Part shown: positions 6,635-13,423 of the stretch, in pieces
Numbering within the stretch: the first letter of the stretch is position 1
Layout of the letters: each line of letters begins with the position of its first letter
From: JBGSWE01 sp049292975
Lineage (GTDB): Bacteria; Patescibacteriota; Saccharimonadia; Saccharimonadales; JACDBH01
Length of the DNA: 23,037 nt
Assembly: GCA_049292975.1 (NCBI GenBank)
Contig: JBATRZ010000053.1
Span: 1-23,037 of the forward strand
Reading direction: 5' to 3'
Notes under the pieces: generated by a model
What the model saw: only the letters and a program-made list of their open reading frames with translations
Told to the model about the DNA's origin: nothing
Databases searched by the model: none
Position numbers and translations under genes: made by a program

Positions 6635-6656
6635 AAAGGGCCTTTTGGCTCTTTTT
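6635..6656 (+). terminator. Intrinsic terminator after the second tRNA 3'-end copy
   Basis: AAAGGGCC (6635-6642), loop TTTT, GGCTCTTT (6647-6654) with one wobble pair, then T's. It looks like a normal tRNA terminator placed behind a duplicated tRNA end. Confidence 0.75.
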
Positions 6657-6674
6657 GTGTTAGCCTTAAGCTAT

Positions 6675-7133
6675 ATGTTATTTGATTTGCTGCTTGGTTT
6701 ACTTGGACCCCTACTGGGGCTACTTGCTATATGGTTCTTGGGCAAGTCTAAATTAAGCCGTAAACAAAGAATCCTTGTTTTTCTTTTATCTGGATTAACA
6801 TTCGTATTTTATGTAATTTTTGGATTGTTTGACTTTAGTCTTTATGCTGGTCCGGAGCTGAATTTCGGGGCATTTCAAATCTCATATGGGATAAGTGAAT
6901 CCCTTTTTATTCTATTTCAAATAATTCTGCCCGTAATTTTAGGGATATTCTTGTTCTTTGCTCTAAAAAAATTTTCTTGGCTTAGAAGACTATTAGTTCC
7001 TGTAGTATTGGTATTGGCAGTTGGTTCTATAAACTACTTCCAAACGTACCGTGAACATGAATATAATCAACGTTACTGGGATTTTGAAGAGGGATTATAT
7101 AACGACTGTTTAGGCTGCACAATGCTGTTGTAA
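6675..7133 (+). CDS. Small membrane protein of unknown function
   Basis: About 152 residues with roughly four hydrophobic segments: MLFDLLLGLLGPLLGLLAIW, ILVFLLSGLTFVFYVIFGLF, ILFQIILPVILGIFLFFAL and LLVPVVLVLAVGSI. The tail is charged and ends with two cysteines (YNDCLGCTMLL). No family is recognised. The frame is open back to 6384, but that part runs through a terminator, the tRNA repeats and hairpins, and would encode RVPLG twice from repeat DNA, so it is unlikely to be protein. I place the start at ATG 6675; GTG 6657 is an alternative. It is AT-rich compared with the neighbours and lies between copies of the tRNA end, consistent with cargo of an inserted element. Confidence 0.6.
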   Translation: MLFDLLLGLLGPLLGLLAIWFLGKSKLSRKQRILVFLLSGLTFVFYVIFGLFDFSLYAGPELNFGAFQISYGISESLFILFQIILPVILGIFLFFALKKFSWLRRLLVPVVLVLAVGSINYFQTYREHEYNQRYWDFEEGLYNDCLGCTMLL

Positions 7134-7146
7134 TAACATCCACAAA

Positions 7147-7171
7147 GGCCCTCGATATAAATAATGTCACC
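7147..7171 (+). repeat. Degenerate copy of tRNA-Lys 3' end plus downstream flank
   Basis: Twenty-five bases that match 6359-6383 with three mismatches (starting GGCCCTC). The match covers the tRNA acceptor end and the bases leading into its terminator. It could be the far boundary of an inserted segment. Confidence 0.75.
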
Positions 7172-7190
7172 AGGTGGTGGAGTTATTTAT
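7157..7190. terminator. Bidirectional terminator-like hairpin
   Basis: ATAAATAA (7157-7164) pairs with TTATTTAT (7183-7190), and CACC/GGTG form the upper stem around an AGGT loop. The AT-rich flanks serve as U-tracts on both strands. It follows the membrane protein at 6675-7133. Confidence 0.65.
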
Positions 7191-7206
7191 TTGCTATAGT
7201 TACCTC

Positions 7207-7644
7207 ATGCCCAAGAAAAATCCTGCCTTCAGCCAAAACCAGCTTCTGTTCCAAGAGCTGTTCATCGGCACGCTTATTTATGCCGTCGTACTTGGCTTCC
7301 TTAATGATTACACCTCCATCGTATATGCCAAAAGCTTCTCGACTATATTTTATGCCTCAGTTGTGTTAGAGGTACTCACCTATCTTGCCTTTAAACTAAA
7401 AGGCGCCATCATAGCCAGGCTTACCGGCCGCCAAGGGGCTGGCTACAAATTATTGATGTTCTTTTCGGTGTGGTTGGTTATGTTCCTGTCTAAATTCGTA
7501 TTTGTCTGGGTTATCGACATAATCTTTGGTGACAACATCACTATCAACGGCTTCTTTGGCATCCTGGCCGTAGTCCTAAGTGTCACAATCGTCCACAAGC
7601 TTGCCATAAAGTTGTTTAAATCCCTGGGTGATGACGTTACTTAG
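7207..7644 (+). CDS. Four-helix membrane protein of unknown function
   Basis: A 145-residue protein starting MPKKNPAFSQNQ, with about four hydrophobic segments: ELFIGTLIYAVVLGFL, IFYASVVLEVLTYLAF, LLMFFSVWLVMFLSKFVFVWVIDIIF and FFGILAVVLSVTIVHKLAIK. No catalytic motif is visible and I do not recognise the family. The ATG at 7207 is preferred over the upstream GTG at 7174, which lies in the terminator hairpin. It ends 77 bases before the M23 peptidase gene, which has its own promoter. Confidence 0.75.
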   Translation: MPKKNPAFSQNQLLFQELFIGTLIYAVVLGFLNDYTSIVYAKSFSTIFYASVVLEVLTYLAFKLKGAIIARLTGRQGAGYKLLMFFSVWLVMFLSKFVFVWVIDIIFGDNITINGFFGILAVVLSVTIVHKLAIKLFKSLGDDVT

Positions 7645-7662
7645 ATAAATCCCTGCTTTTTC

Positions 7663-7692
7663 TTGGCATTATCTGCAACAAAGGTGTATAAT
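7663..7692 (+). promoter_or_regulatory. Promoter of the M23 peptidase gene
   Basis: TTGGCA (7663-7668), 18-base spacer, TATAAT (7687-7692). A G-rich ribosome site (AGGGGTGG / GGATAGG) precedes the ATG at 7722, so this gene has a conventional leader. Confidence 0.8.
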
Positions 7693-7721
7693 ATAGCCTT
7701 CAGCAATAGGGGTGGATAGGC

Positions 7722-8711
7722 ATGAGCTCTAAGATGGAGCTATTAGAGATTCACTCGTCCAAATTACGCGTTATTTTAGGCAGCATGATCATCGTTGCCG
7801 GCTTTGTCATACTCTCAGTACTGGTCAGCTCGTTCAATACGAACAAAGCCGTCATTGCCATGCCCGCAGCAGGCGAGGCCGCCTCGTTGCAGCCATACGG
7901 CGGCCCCAACACCGTCGCCAGCGGCCTGGCTGACATGGCCGGTGTCACCGCTAATGCCATAGACTCAACCGAGCACGCCCTCACCAGCAGCTTTACCGCA
8001 TCCATATCAGTCACAGCAGGCAGCGCACGGGCGCTGGCCGCCGGTACAGTTATCGCGGCTAAGGCTGCCGGACGCGTTTCATACCGGGTGCTTACGGTAG
8101 CTGCTTCGGCCGCCGCGAACACCGTCATCTTCGTTGTTCATGCGCCCATCAAGGCCGTCGGCTGGGCCGCGCAGACGCTCAGCTCCAGTTCTGTCGCCAG
8201 GCCTGCAGATAACTCGCAGGTACCGGTTATAGATACCCAGCTGGCCACCCTCTACCCAAAAGACGGCACAGCCCTGCAGGAGCATATCGAGGAATTAGTA
8301 GCCGCCCAGGCCGGTACACCTGCCGCCTGGCCAATTAACGGCCGCGTAACCACCCTGTTCGGCGTGCCGCACCGCCCCTACCAAGACACGCACACCGGCC
8401 TGGATATCAGCAGCGGCCAGCGCTCGGGCATCACGCTTATCAAGCCGTTCCGCCCCGGCACCGTAACCAATGTTGTCAGCTCCAAATACGGGCTGGGCAA
8501 CCATGTGGTTGTGGATCATGGCAATGGCCTGACATCGCTATACGCACACATGTATTCCATCTCCGTATCGGCCGGCCAAACCGTAGAGGCCGGCACTACG
8601 CTTGGCCTAGAGGGTTCCACAGGCGTTTCCACGGGCACGCACTTGCACTTTGAGATCCGGCAGGACGGGCGTGCCATGGACCCGCGCGATTATATCGCCG
8701 GCCAACCGTAA
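7722..8711 (+). CDS. Membrane-anchored M23 family metallopeptidase (LytM/DD-endopeptidase type)
   Basis: A 329-residue protein that probably cuts peptidoglycan cross-bridges outside the cell. A membrane anchor lies at about residues 17-37 (VILGSMIIVAGFVILSVLV). It is followed by a long Ala/Ser/Thr-rich linker (about 45-190) and a C-terminal M23 domain from about residue 200. Zinc ligands are visible as HTGLD (H and D), the YAHM segment and HLHFE. LGNHVVVDHGNGLTSLYAHM and GSTGVSTGTHLHFEIR are typical of the LytM fold. With all ligands present it should be an active enzyme rather than a regulator such as EnvC. In a host-attached CPR lifestyle it could act on its own wall or that of the host; that is inference. 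Confidence 0.93.
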   Translation: MSSKMELLEIHSSKLRVILGSMIIVAGFVILSVLVSSFNTNKAVIAMPAAGEAASLQPYGGPNTVASGLADMAGVTANAIDSTEHALTSSFTASISVTAGSARALAAGTVIAAKAAGRVSYRVLTVAASAAANTVIFVVHAPIKAVGWAAQTLSSSSVARPADNSQVPVIDTQLATLYPKDGTALQEHIEELVAAQAGTPAAWPINGRVTTLFGVPHRPYQDTHTGLDISSGQRSGITLIKPFRPGTVTNVVSSKYGLGNHVVVDHGNGLTSLYAHMYSISVSAGQTVEAGTTLGLEGSTGVSTGTHLHFEIRQDGRAMDPRDYIAGQP

Positions 8712-8800
8712 GCGTTTCCCTATACAAATCGCGTACAAAACGTAAGCTAAAGGCAGCAATAAACAAGAAACTAGCCCGTGAAACAACGCCCGCAGCCTAG

Positions 8801-8881
8801 GAAACATCACACCCTGATATGCTCTTTAAGTTATGGCTGATTAGAGCTGGCGGAACGGGGCATTTCTGAGTGTGACGTTTC
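8801..8881. terminator. Long inverted repeat between convergent genes
   Basis: GAAACATCACAC (8801-8812) pairs with GTGTGACGTTTC (8870-8881) with one mismatch; an inner stem GCTCT/AGAGC lies at 8821-8825/8843-8847. It sits between the convergent peptidase and membrane protein genes and may terminate both, although no clear U-tract is present. Confidence 0.5.
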
Positions 8882-9372
8882 TAGTGCCTGCCTTTTTTGT
8901 GCTTGCGGTCCAGGGGCTTCTTGGCGGTCATGAGTACCAGCACCAGGCTGGCTACCAGCCCAAGCACCACGATAATATCCTGGTACTGCAGTAATAACGC
9001 CCAGGTCTGGGTATTGGCCAGCGCGCCTTCGGTACCGTCAGACAGTTCTGGTGCGACAAAGATCGCGCCCAAAAAAGCCGTGGCCACAGCAGGAATGAAG
9101 GCCAGCGGCAGCAGGGATTTCTTTAGATGAAAGCGCAGCATCACCACGCACACCAACAGCGGCACGAACAGCAGCAGAATGCGCACGATGTTGGCAGAGG
9201 TATCCAGCCCGCTGGTCAGCGAGCTGGCTATGAGCGCGCTATTGGCACCGGAAGAACCAAGCAGTACGCTGCCGGCGCACAGCGCCAAGAAGCCAATGGC
9301 GGTATTAGTACGGAGCAGTAACATTATCAGCACCGCGGCGGCCATGGCGGCCAGCAGCACGTATTCAATCAT
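8881..9372 (-). CDS. Integral membrane protein of unknown function
   Basis: A 163-residue, very hydrophobic protein with about five membrane helices: YVLLAAMAAAVLIMLLL, IGFLALCAGSVLLGS, IVRILLLFVPLLVCVVML, LLPLAFIPAVATAFLGAIFV and IIVVLGLVASLVLVLM. The tail is strongly basic (KKPLDRKHKKGRH) and probably cytoplasmic. No family was recognised; the small size and helices resemble CvpA-like proteins only in a general way. It starts at ATG 9372. A nested hairpin at 9384-9451 separates it from the DUF192 gene upstream on the same strand. Confidence 0.75.
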   Translation of the reverse strand: MIEYVLLAAMAAAVLIMLLLRTNTAIGFLALCAGSVLLGSSGANSALIASSLTSGLDTSANIVRILLLFVPLLVCVVMLRFHLKKSLLPLAFIPAVATAFLGAIFVAPELSDGTEGALANTQTWALLLQYQDIIVVLGLVASLVLVLMTAKKPLDRKHKKGRH

Positions 9373-9383
9373 AAGCGCATTAT

Positions 9384-9451
9384 CTCATATCCCACACCGG
9401 CATATAAAATCTCGGCATGGCCAAAAATATTCTGCCGGTGTAGAATATGAG
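9384..9451. terminator. Nested inverted repeat in the 81-bp gap between minus-strand genes
   Basis: CTCATAT (9384-9390) pairs with ATATGAG (9445-9451), and CACCGGCA (9395-9402) pairs with TGCCGGTG (9433-9440), separated by symmetric four-base internal loops. No U-run follows on either strand. It is either a terminator for the DUF192 gene or a leader structure of the next gene. Confidence 0.5.
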
Positions 9452-9453
9452 GG

Positions 9454-10005
9454 CTAGAATGAAAACTGTGTGCCCTTGCCCCAGCCTAGGGCCGCCGCCG
9501 TGCCGGCAGCCACCTCTAAGACATAATTCGCAGGCTCATCCGGGCAATAGGTTTCCTCAGGATAGCTTTCCGGCCTGGCATCAGCTTTGACGGTCACTAT
9601 CTTCTTGTCCTTATCAAGCCAGATCATATCGATAGCAAAGCCCATGTCCTTCATCCAGTAACAGAAGGTTCCCGCCGTTTCATATGGGAACAGCATACCG
9701 CGGCTTTCACCCAGGCAGTCGCGGCCAGACAAGCCGCGCTGCTTGGCAGCGGCTTCACCGGCAACTTCAGCCAGCAGGCTGGTATCACCAGACTTTATTT
9801 TTATAACTTCAAGGCCCGGATCGGTCTGGCAGACGGATGGCGCATCGGCGCGGTCTCTCATAACAAACAGTGCCGCAGCCAAACTACAAATTAGGACTAG
9901 TCCTATGGCGCCAAATACCAGCCCGTGCTTACGCGCCGACGCGGTCTTTGCGCTGTCTTCCTTTTGCGTTTTGTTCGACGTATTCGATAATCTTTTCTGC
10001 CACAT
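9454..10005 (-). CDS. Membrane-anchored DUF192 family protein
   Basis: A 183-residue protein with a Lys/Ser/Thr-rich cytoplasmic N-terminus, one membrane anchor (about residues 28-47, LVFGAIGLVLICSLAAALFV) and an extracytoplasmic DUF192 domain. Family signatures are AAKQRGLSGRDCLGESRGMLFPY, CYWMKDMGFAIDMIWLDKDK and YVLEVAAGTAAALGWG. The function of DUF192 is not established. The ATG at 10005 makes the gene overlap the end of the RimK-like gene by 77 bases in another frame, which is longer than normal. No in-frame ATG after the rimK stop would keep the membrane anchor, so the overlap is probably real. The GTG at 10032 is an alternative start. Confidence 0.85.
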   Translation of the reverse strand: MWQKRLSNTSNKTQKEDSAKTASARKHGLVFGAIGLVLICSLAAALFVMRDRADAPSVCQTDPGLEVIKIKSGDTSLLAEVAGEAAAKQRGLSGRDCLGESRGMLFPYETAGTFCYWMKDMGFAIDMIWLDKDKKIVTVKADARPESYPEETYCPDEPANYVLEVAAGTAAALGWGKGTQFSF

Positions 10006-10840
10006 TGCGTCCGGTAACTTTCTCGATACCAAAGCCCGGGCTGGAGTTTACTTCTAGCACCAGCGGACCGCGGTCTGAACGCATTATATCAACACCGCAG
10101 ATGCTAAGCCCCATAGCTTTGGCGGCTTTCTGCACGGTTTTTTTCTCATCATCGGTCAGTTTTATCATGATACCTTTGCCGCCCTGGTGCAGGTTGGAAC
10201 GGAAGTCATCGTCCAGCGATTGGCGTTTCATGCTGGCAACTACTTTGCCGCCGACTACAAAGGCACGGATGTCTTGTCCGGCGGATTCCTTAACAAACTC
10301 CTGCAGTAAGATGTTGGTACCGTCGTCGTCCATGACATAAAAGGCTTGCATGACAGACTTGGCGGCCTTCTTGGTCTCGGCCAGCACCACGCCGTTACCA
10401 TGAGTGCCGCGGGCCAGCTTGATAATGACGGGATAGCCGCCCATATCGTCAATCAGATCCTCGATATCGTTAATAGAACGGGTAAAGACCGTCTTAGGGA
10501 TACCCACACCAGCGCGGGCCAGCAGCTGGATAGAGCGCAGCTTGTCACGCGAACGCGTGATGGCGATAGAGCTGGTAGTAGTAGAAATGCCCTGCATCTC
10601 GAACTGGCGCACGATAGCCGAGCCATAACGCGTCATGTTGGTAGCGATGCGCGGGATGATGGCGTCATAATGCCCCAGCGTCTTGCCCTTATAGCGTACG
10701 ACCGGGTTGCTCTGCTCGATGGCCGCGTGGCAGTTCTTGTACTTGATAACGTCTACGGTGTGGCCGCGTTTCTCGGCTTCTTCGACGAGACGCTTGGTAG
10801 AATAGTTGGCATTGCCATTAGAAAGAATTGCTATCTTCAT
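9929..10840 (-). CDS. rimK: RimK family ATP-grasp ligase
   Basis: A 303-residue ATP-grasp enzyme closest to RimK, which adds glutamate residues to the C-terminus of ribosomal protein S6, and to related alpha-L-glutamate ligases. The N-terminal MKIAILSNGNANYSTKRLVE is followed by IIPRIATNMTRYGSAIVRQF. The ATP-grasp core shows YPVIIKLARGTHGNGVVLAE, LLQEFVKESAGQDIRAFVVG, the segment RSNLHQGGKG and the metal-binding CGVDIMRSDRGPLVLEVNSS. All expected catalytic motifs are present. Its start overlaps the stop of the RimB-like gene by four bases, and DUF192 follows. The true substrate could differ from S6. Confidence 0.9.
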   Translation of the reverse strand: MKIAILSNGNANYSTKRLVEEAEKRGHTVDVIKYKNCHAAIEQSNPVVRYKGKTLGHYDAIIPRIATNMTRYGSAIVRQFEMQGISTTTSSIAITRSRDKLRSIQLLARAGVGIPKTVFTRSINDIEDLIDDMGGYPVIIKLARGTHGNGVVLAETKKAAKSVMQAFYVMDDDGTNILLQEFVKESAGQDIRAFVVGGKVVASMKRQSLDDDFRSNLHQGGKGIMIKLTDDEKKTVQKAAKAMGLSICGVDIMRSDRGPLVLEVNSSPGFGIEKVTGRNVAEKIIEYVEQNAKGRQRKDRVGA

Positions 10841-11313
10841 TTTGAGCGGCCTTTCTGCTGCGACTGCAGCTTGGCTGAACGCGCCTTCTCGGCTGCCTTC
10901 AGCGGAGTGCCTACTTTGACATCAACGATAAATTTACCTCGTAAAACATTGCGGCCCACCAGGGCGGGATACGTTAGGGCAGAGCGGTCCGCTAGGGTTA
11001 GTCTAGCACGTATACGCTTGCCGCCAATACAAATCAAAGTACGTATCTTGTAGCGCAGCTCGGCTTGGCCGTTAGAGCTCGCTACCATGCCAAGGCTGTA
11101 GTCCTTGAACACTACTGTAACGCCCGTATAGCAGGGGTGGCCTTTGCCAAATAGTACCGCCTCTAAGCGGCCGTCTTTTTCACGCACCGAAGAAGCCCAG
11201 AGCGCGCTGGTTTGGGCTCCGGTGTCAATACGCGCATGCAGATCGCCTATGCCCAGTCCTGGGAAAGAGACTATTTCTACGCGGCCGATTATGACTTTGG
11301 TGTTATTATCCAT
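10837..11313 (-). CDS. RimB/RloZ-like retropepsin-type protease (PF05618 family)
   Basis: A 158-residue protein of the family once called ATP-dependent zinc protease and now viewed as retropepsin-like. The aspartic-protease signature is in LHARIDTGAQTSALWAS, with the D-T-G triad. A partner segment is PALVGRNVLRGKFIVDV, and the tail is basic. In Pseudomonas a RimB protein of this family works with RimK to control glutamate tails on S6; the four-base overlap with rimK here supports the same pairing. A strong promoter at 11324-11352 places the transcription start only about four bases before the ATG, so the message is probably leaderless. Family assignment is good; the removal of RimK-added residues is inferred. 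Confidence 0.85.
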   Translation of the reverse strand: MDNNTKVIIGRVEIVSFPGLGIGDLHARIDTGAQTSALWASSVREKDGRLEAVLFGKGHPCYTGVTVVFKDYSLGMVASSNGQAELRYKIRTLICIGGKRIRARLTLADRSALTYPALVGRNVLRGKFIVDVKVGTPLKAAEKARSAKLQSQQKGRSK

Positions 11314-11323
11314 AACATTCTAA

Positions 11324-11352
11324 ATTATAGCATATTTTAACTATTTTTTCAA
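11324..11352 (-). promoter_or_regulatory. Promoter of the RimB-RimK-DUF192 operon
   Basis: Minus strand: TTGAAA (11352-11347), 17-base spacer, TATAAT (11329-11324). The -10 ends ten bases before the ATG at 11313, leaving essentially no 5' leader. Confidence 0.85.
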
Positions 11353-11389
11353 TACCTTTTTTGCTTACGCTTGTGTTACCTTTAAAGCA

Positions 11390-12313
11390 ATGAGACTAGC
11401 CGGTACCGTGCGCCAGTACTACCTGGATAACTTCTCCGCCCTGCCCCCTGACAAGCAGTTCCATTTTGCTACCCGTCTGAGCGCCTGGAGCCAGGACGCT
11501 GACTGCCTGCAGCTGCTGGAACAGCTCAAACCTAACATTATGCCGCCCGACACCCCTGTCAAGGACGTCCTGCAAGGCATCATAACTAATCTGCCAGAGA
11601 CGCCGATCAACGCGCACAAAGCCCGCGCGCCGTTTTTTGCCAAATACCCTGACTTGCGCGGCCTGATGCTGGCGTTGTTTCGCGTGCGCCACATGCTGTA
11701 TGTCTATGGCTTCGATGCCCGCCAGGTGCTAGCGGATATCAAGCCGTACGATGAGCTGCACGCTCTCTCGCAAGCGCTCATCCAGGACGAGGAAGCCATG
11801 CGCACGCTGTCTACTTATGCCATAAACTACATCTATCTGGTCGAGCATATCCTGTATGATGTCCACAGCGGTATCATAAACCTTGATGTACTCTATAAAT
11901 TAGGCGGTGCCTACGACACCGAGGACAAGGACCAGATCATGCTGCTAATCTATCTTTACACCCACTGCATCATCGGCGAGACCAATTATTACCAGCGCGC
12001 CGTAGCACGCGCCCGTAAAAATGGCTACATGAGGATGCTGCTCAGGCTAGAGGACCTGCTGAAGCAGCATTTTAAGGACGTGAACCTGGATAATAAGCTG
12101 GAGTTCCTGGTCTGCTGCCGTATCCTGGGACATGACACGCCGCTGTCCGGGACCATCCACAGCGAGTGCCGCAGCTCCGTCAGCCCCGCGGGCAACTTCC
12201 TGATAGATACCGTTAATGACGCCGGCCAAGCTAGCAAGACATCCTTCGCCAGCTCAGAGCACCGCAACGTGCTGTTCATCATGAGCGCGACCGATTACCC
12301 GCACCCTGGGTAG
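11390..12313 (+). CDS. Unrecognised 307-residue protein between two ATP-grasp ligase loci
   Basis: I do not recognise this protein. It is predicted soluble and largely alpha-helical, rich in Leu, Ala, Tyr and charged residues, without signal peptide or membrane segment. It begins MRLAGTVRQYYLDNFSALPP; the middle contains LRGLMLALFRVRHMLYVYGF and LYKLGGAYDTEDKDQIMLLI. The last 50 residues (from about SECRSSVSPAG) are Ser/Thr-rich and look disordered. It is transcribed away from the RimB-RimK operon and toward the second ATP-grasp gene, whose stop lies five bases beyond its own stop. An adaptor or substrate role for a ligase is possible only by position. Confidence 0.8.
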   Translation: MRLAGTVRQYYLDNFSALPPDKQFHFATRLSAWSQDADCLQLLEQLKPNIMPPDTPVKDVLQGIITNLPETPINAHKARAPFFAKYPDLRGLMLALFRVRHMLYVYGFDARQVLADIKPYDELHALSQALIQDEEAMRTLSTYAINYIYLVEHILYDVHSGIINLDVLYKLGGAYDTEDKDQIMLLIYLYTHCIIGETNYYQRAVARARKNGYMRMLLRLEDLLKQHFKDVNLDNKLEFLVCCRILGHDTPLSGTIHSECRSSVSPAGNFLIDTVNDAGQASKTSFASSEHRNVLFIMSATDYPHPG

Positions 12314-12317
12314 CGGG

Positions 12318-13214
12318 CTACAACGAGTTAAAGAATTTGCCAAGGGCCTGGGCTTTTTCGTCAATGAAAGCGCCGCTCATCAGCTGCGGCTGGGAATTAA
12401 CTTCTAAGAAGTAGAACTTGCCGGTATTTTTATCGGCCAGCAAGTCTACGCCTGCAATGGTCATGTCCAGATGCTCCATTATCTTGCGGGACTGTGTGAT
12501 AACCTCATCCGGCACTTCGCCGTTTGCTAAGACAGCCGAGCCGCCCTGTGAGGTGTTATTAAGGTGCGAACCGTTTGCGGCCGAGCGGCCGATAACCAGC
12601 ACTTCGCCGCCGATGATAAGCACGCGGTAATCATTGTCATTAGGCACGAAGCGCTGCAGTACGAAGCGCTTGCCTGCCGACTTGGCGGCTATCTCGCTTG
12701 CCTCAAGCATGGATTTGACCAGGTAGTTATCGTTGCCGTGGGCGCCGTAGGCGGCCTTCATGATACATGGGAAGCCAAAGGGCAGCGGAGCCTTTCCGGT
12801 TAGCACTGCGGGGGTAACCAGTACGGTGCAGGCCACCGGCAGGCCAAGCTCAAAGAACTGCACGGCCTGCATCAGCTTGGAAGAGTCGCGGAAGCCGGTG
12901 TAATTATTTATTACGGGTACGTTTTTGTGCGTACCATAGCTGCTGATGGTCTTGACGGTATCGAACATGTTCCTAAATCCCTTGCCGCGGATAAGGATAA
13001 GATCGTAATCTGCGATGTCGCAGGCGTGGCGCGAATCGTAGATGCTGAAGGTATCGTCGCCGACTGCGATGATCAAATCATCTATGAGCGTAAACTTGAT
13101 ACCGCCGCCTTTAGTGCTGTAACTTAGAGCCTTATCAAAAAAAGCGGCGTAGTCGCCGTAGTATTGTTCCGGGGTCCCGGACGTTTCTTTGTTGCCGATA
13201 AGTAAGATGTTCAT
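12318..13214 (-). CDS. ATP-grasp domain ligase, RimK-like
   Basis: A 298-residue ATP-grasp protein, distinct from the RimK at 9929-10840. ATP-binding elements are FGFPCIMKAAYGAHGNDNYLV, RFVLQRFVPNDNDYRVLIIG and the metal site MTIAGVDLLADKNTGKFYFLEVNSQP. The N-terminus MNILLIGNKETSGTPEQYYG and the acceptor-side region DLILIRGKGFRNMFDT differ from RimK, so the acceptor may differ too. Such enzymes join a carboxylate to an amine using ATP; the substrate is unknown. Its 3' end faces the unrecognised 307-residue protein, and a 38-codon membrane peptide gene lies just upstream on the same strand. Confidence 0.85.
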   Translation of the reverse strand: MNILLIGNKETSGTPEQYYGDYAAFFDKALSYSTKGGGIKFTLIDDLIIAVGDDTFSIYDSRHACDIADYDLILIRGKGFRNMFDTVKTISSYGTHKNVPVINNYTGFRDSSKLMQAVQFFELGLPVACTVLVTPAVLTGKAPLPFGFPCIMKAAYGAHGNDNYLVKSMLEASEIAAKSAGKRFVLQRFVPNDNDYRVLIIGGEVLVIGRSAANGSHLNNTSQGGSAVLANGEVPDEVITQSRKIMEHLDMTIAGVDLLADKNTGKFYFLEVNSQPQLMSGAFIDEKAQALGKFFNSL

Positions 13215-13256
13215 TAGTTTACAATGGCATATTTTTGCTAATTAAGCGATACCATC

Positions 13257-13373
13257 CTAGGAACCAGCGTTGCTGACGCGCATGTACACCAGTACGATAA
13301 CGGCTATAAGGATGGCGAGCAGGCAGATTATCATTGTGAAGAACCCGCTCTCGTCCTGCTTAAGAGATCTCAT
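13257..13373 (-). CDS. 38-residue single-pass membrane peptide
   Basis: A short frame, ATG at 13373 to TAG at 13257, encoding a charged N-terminus MRSLKQDESGFF, one membrane segment (MIICLLAILIAVIVLVYM) and a short polar tail RVSNAGS. A weak AGG ribosome site and a CATAAT box ten bases before the ATG support expression. The gene lies 43 bases upstream of the ATP-grasp gene on the same strand. The G-F-F pattern before the hydrophobic run is slightly reminiscent of prepilin-type sequences, but the match is poor. The function is unknown. Confidence 0.55.
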   Translation of the reverse strand: MRSLKQDESGFFTMIICLLAILIAVIVLVYMRVSNAGS

Positions 13374-13383
13374 AGTTGCCTGT

Positions 13384-13389
13384 ATTATG
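13384..13389 (-). promoter_or_regulatory. Possible -10 box of the 38-residue peptide gene
   Basis: CATAAT on the minus strand ends ten bases before the ATG at 13373. A TTAAAC 16 bases upstream could serve as a poor -35. Confidence 0.4.
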
Positions 13390-13423
13390 GCACAAAATGC
13401 CTAAGGTTTAAATGTTAGCAACA

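Noticed and set aside
6384..6674. N-terminal extension of the 6675-7133 membrane protein
   Set aside because: It starts inside a terminator stem and is encoded by tRNA repeats, hairpins and a second terminator.
10346..11053. 235-codon plus-strand frame opposite rimK/rimB
   Set aside because: It is antisense to two well-supported genes; composition reflects the opposite strand.
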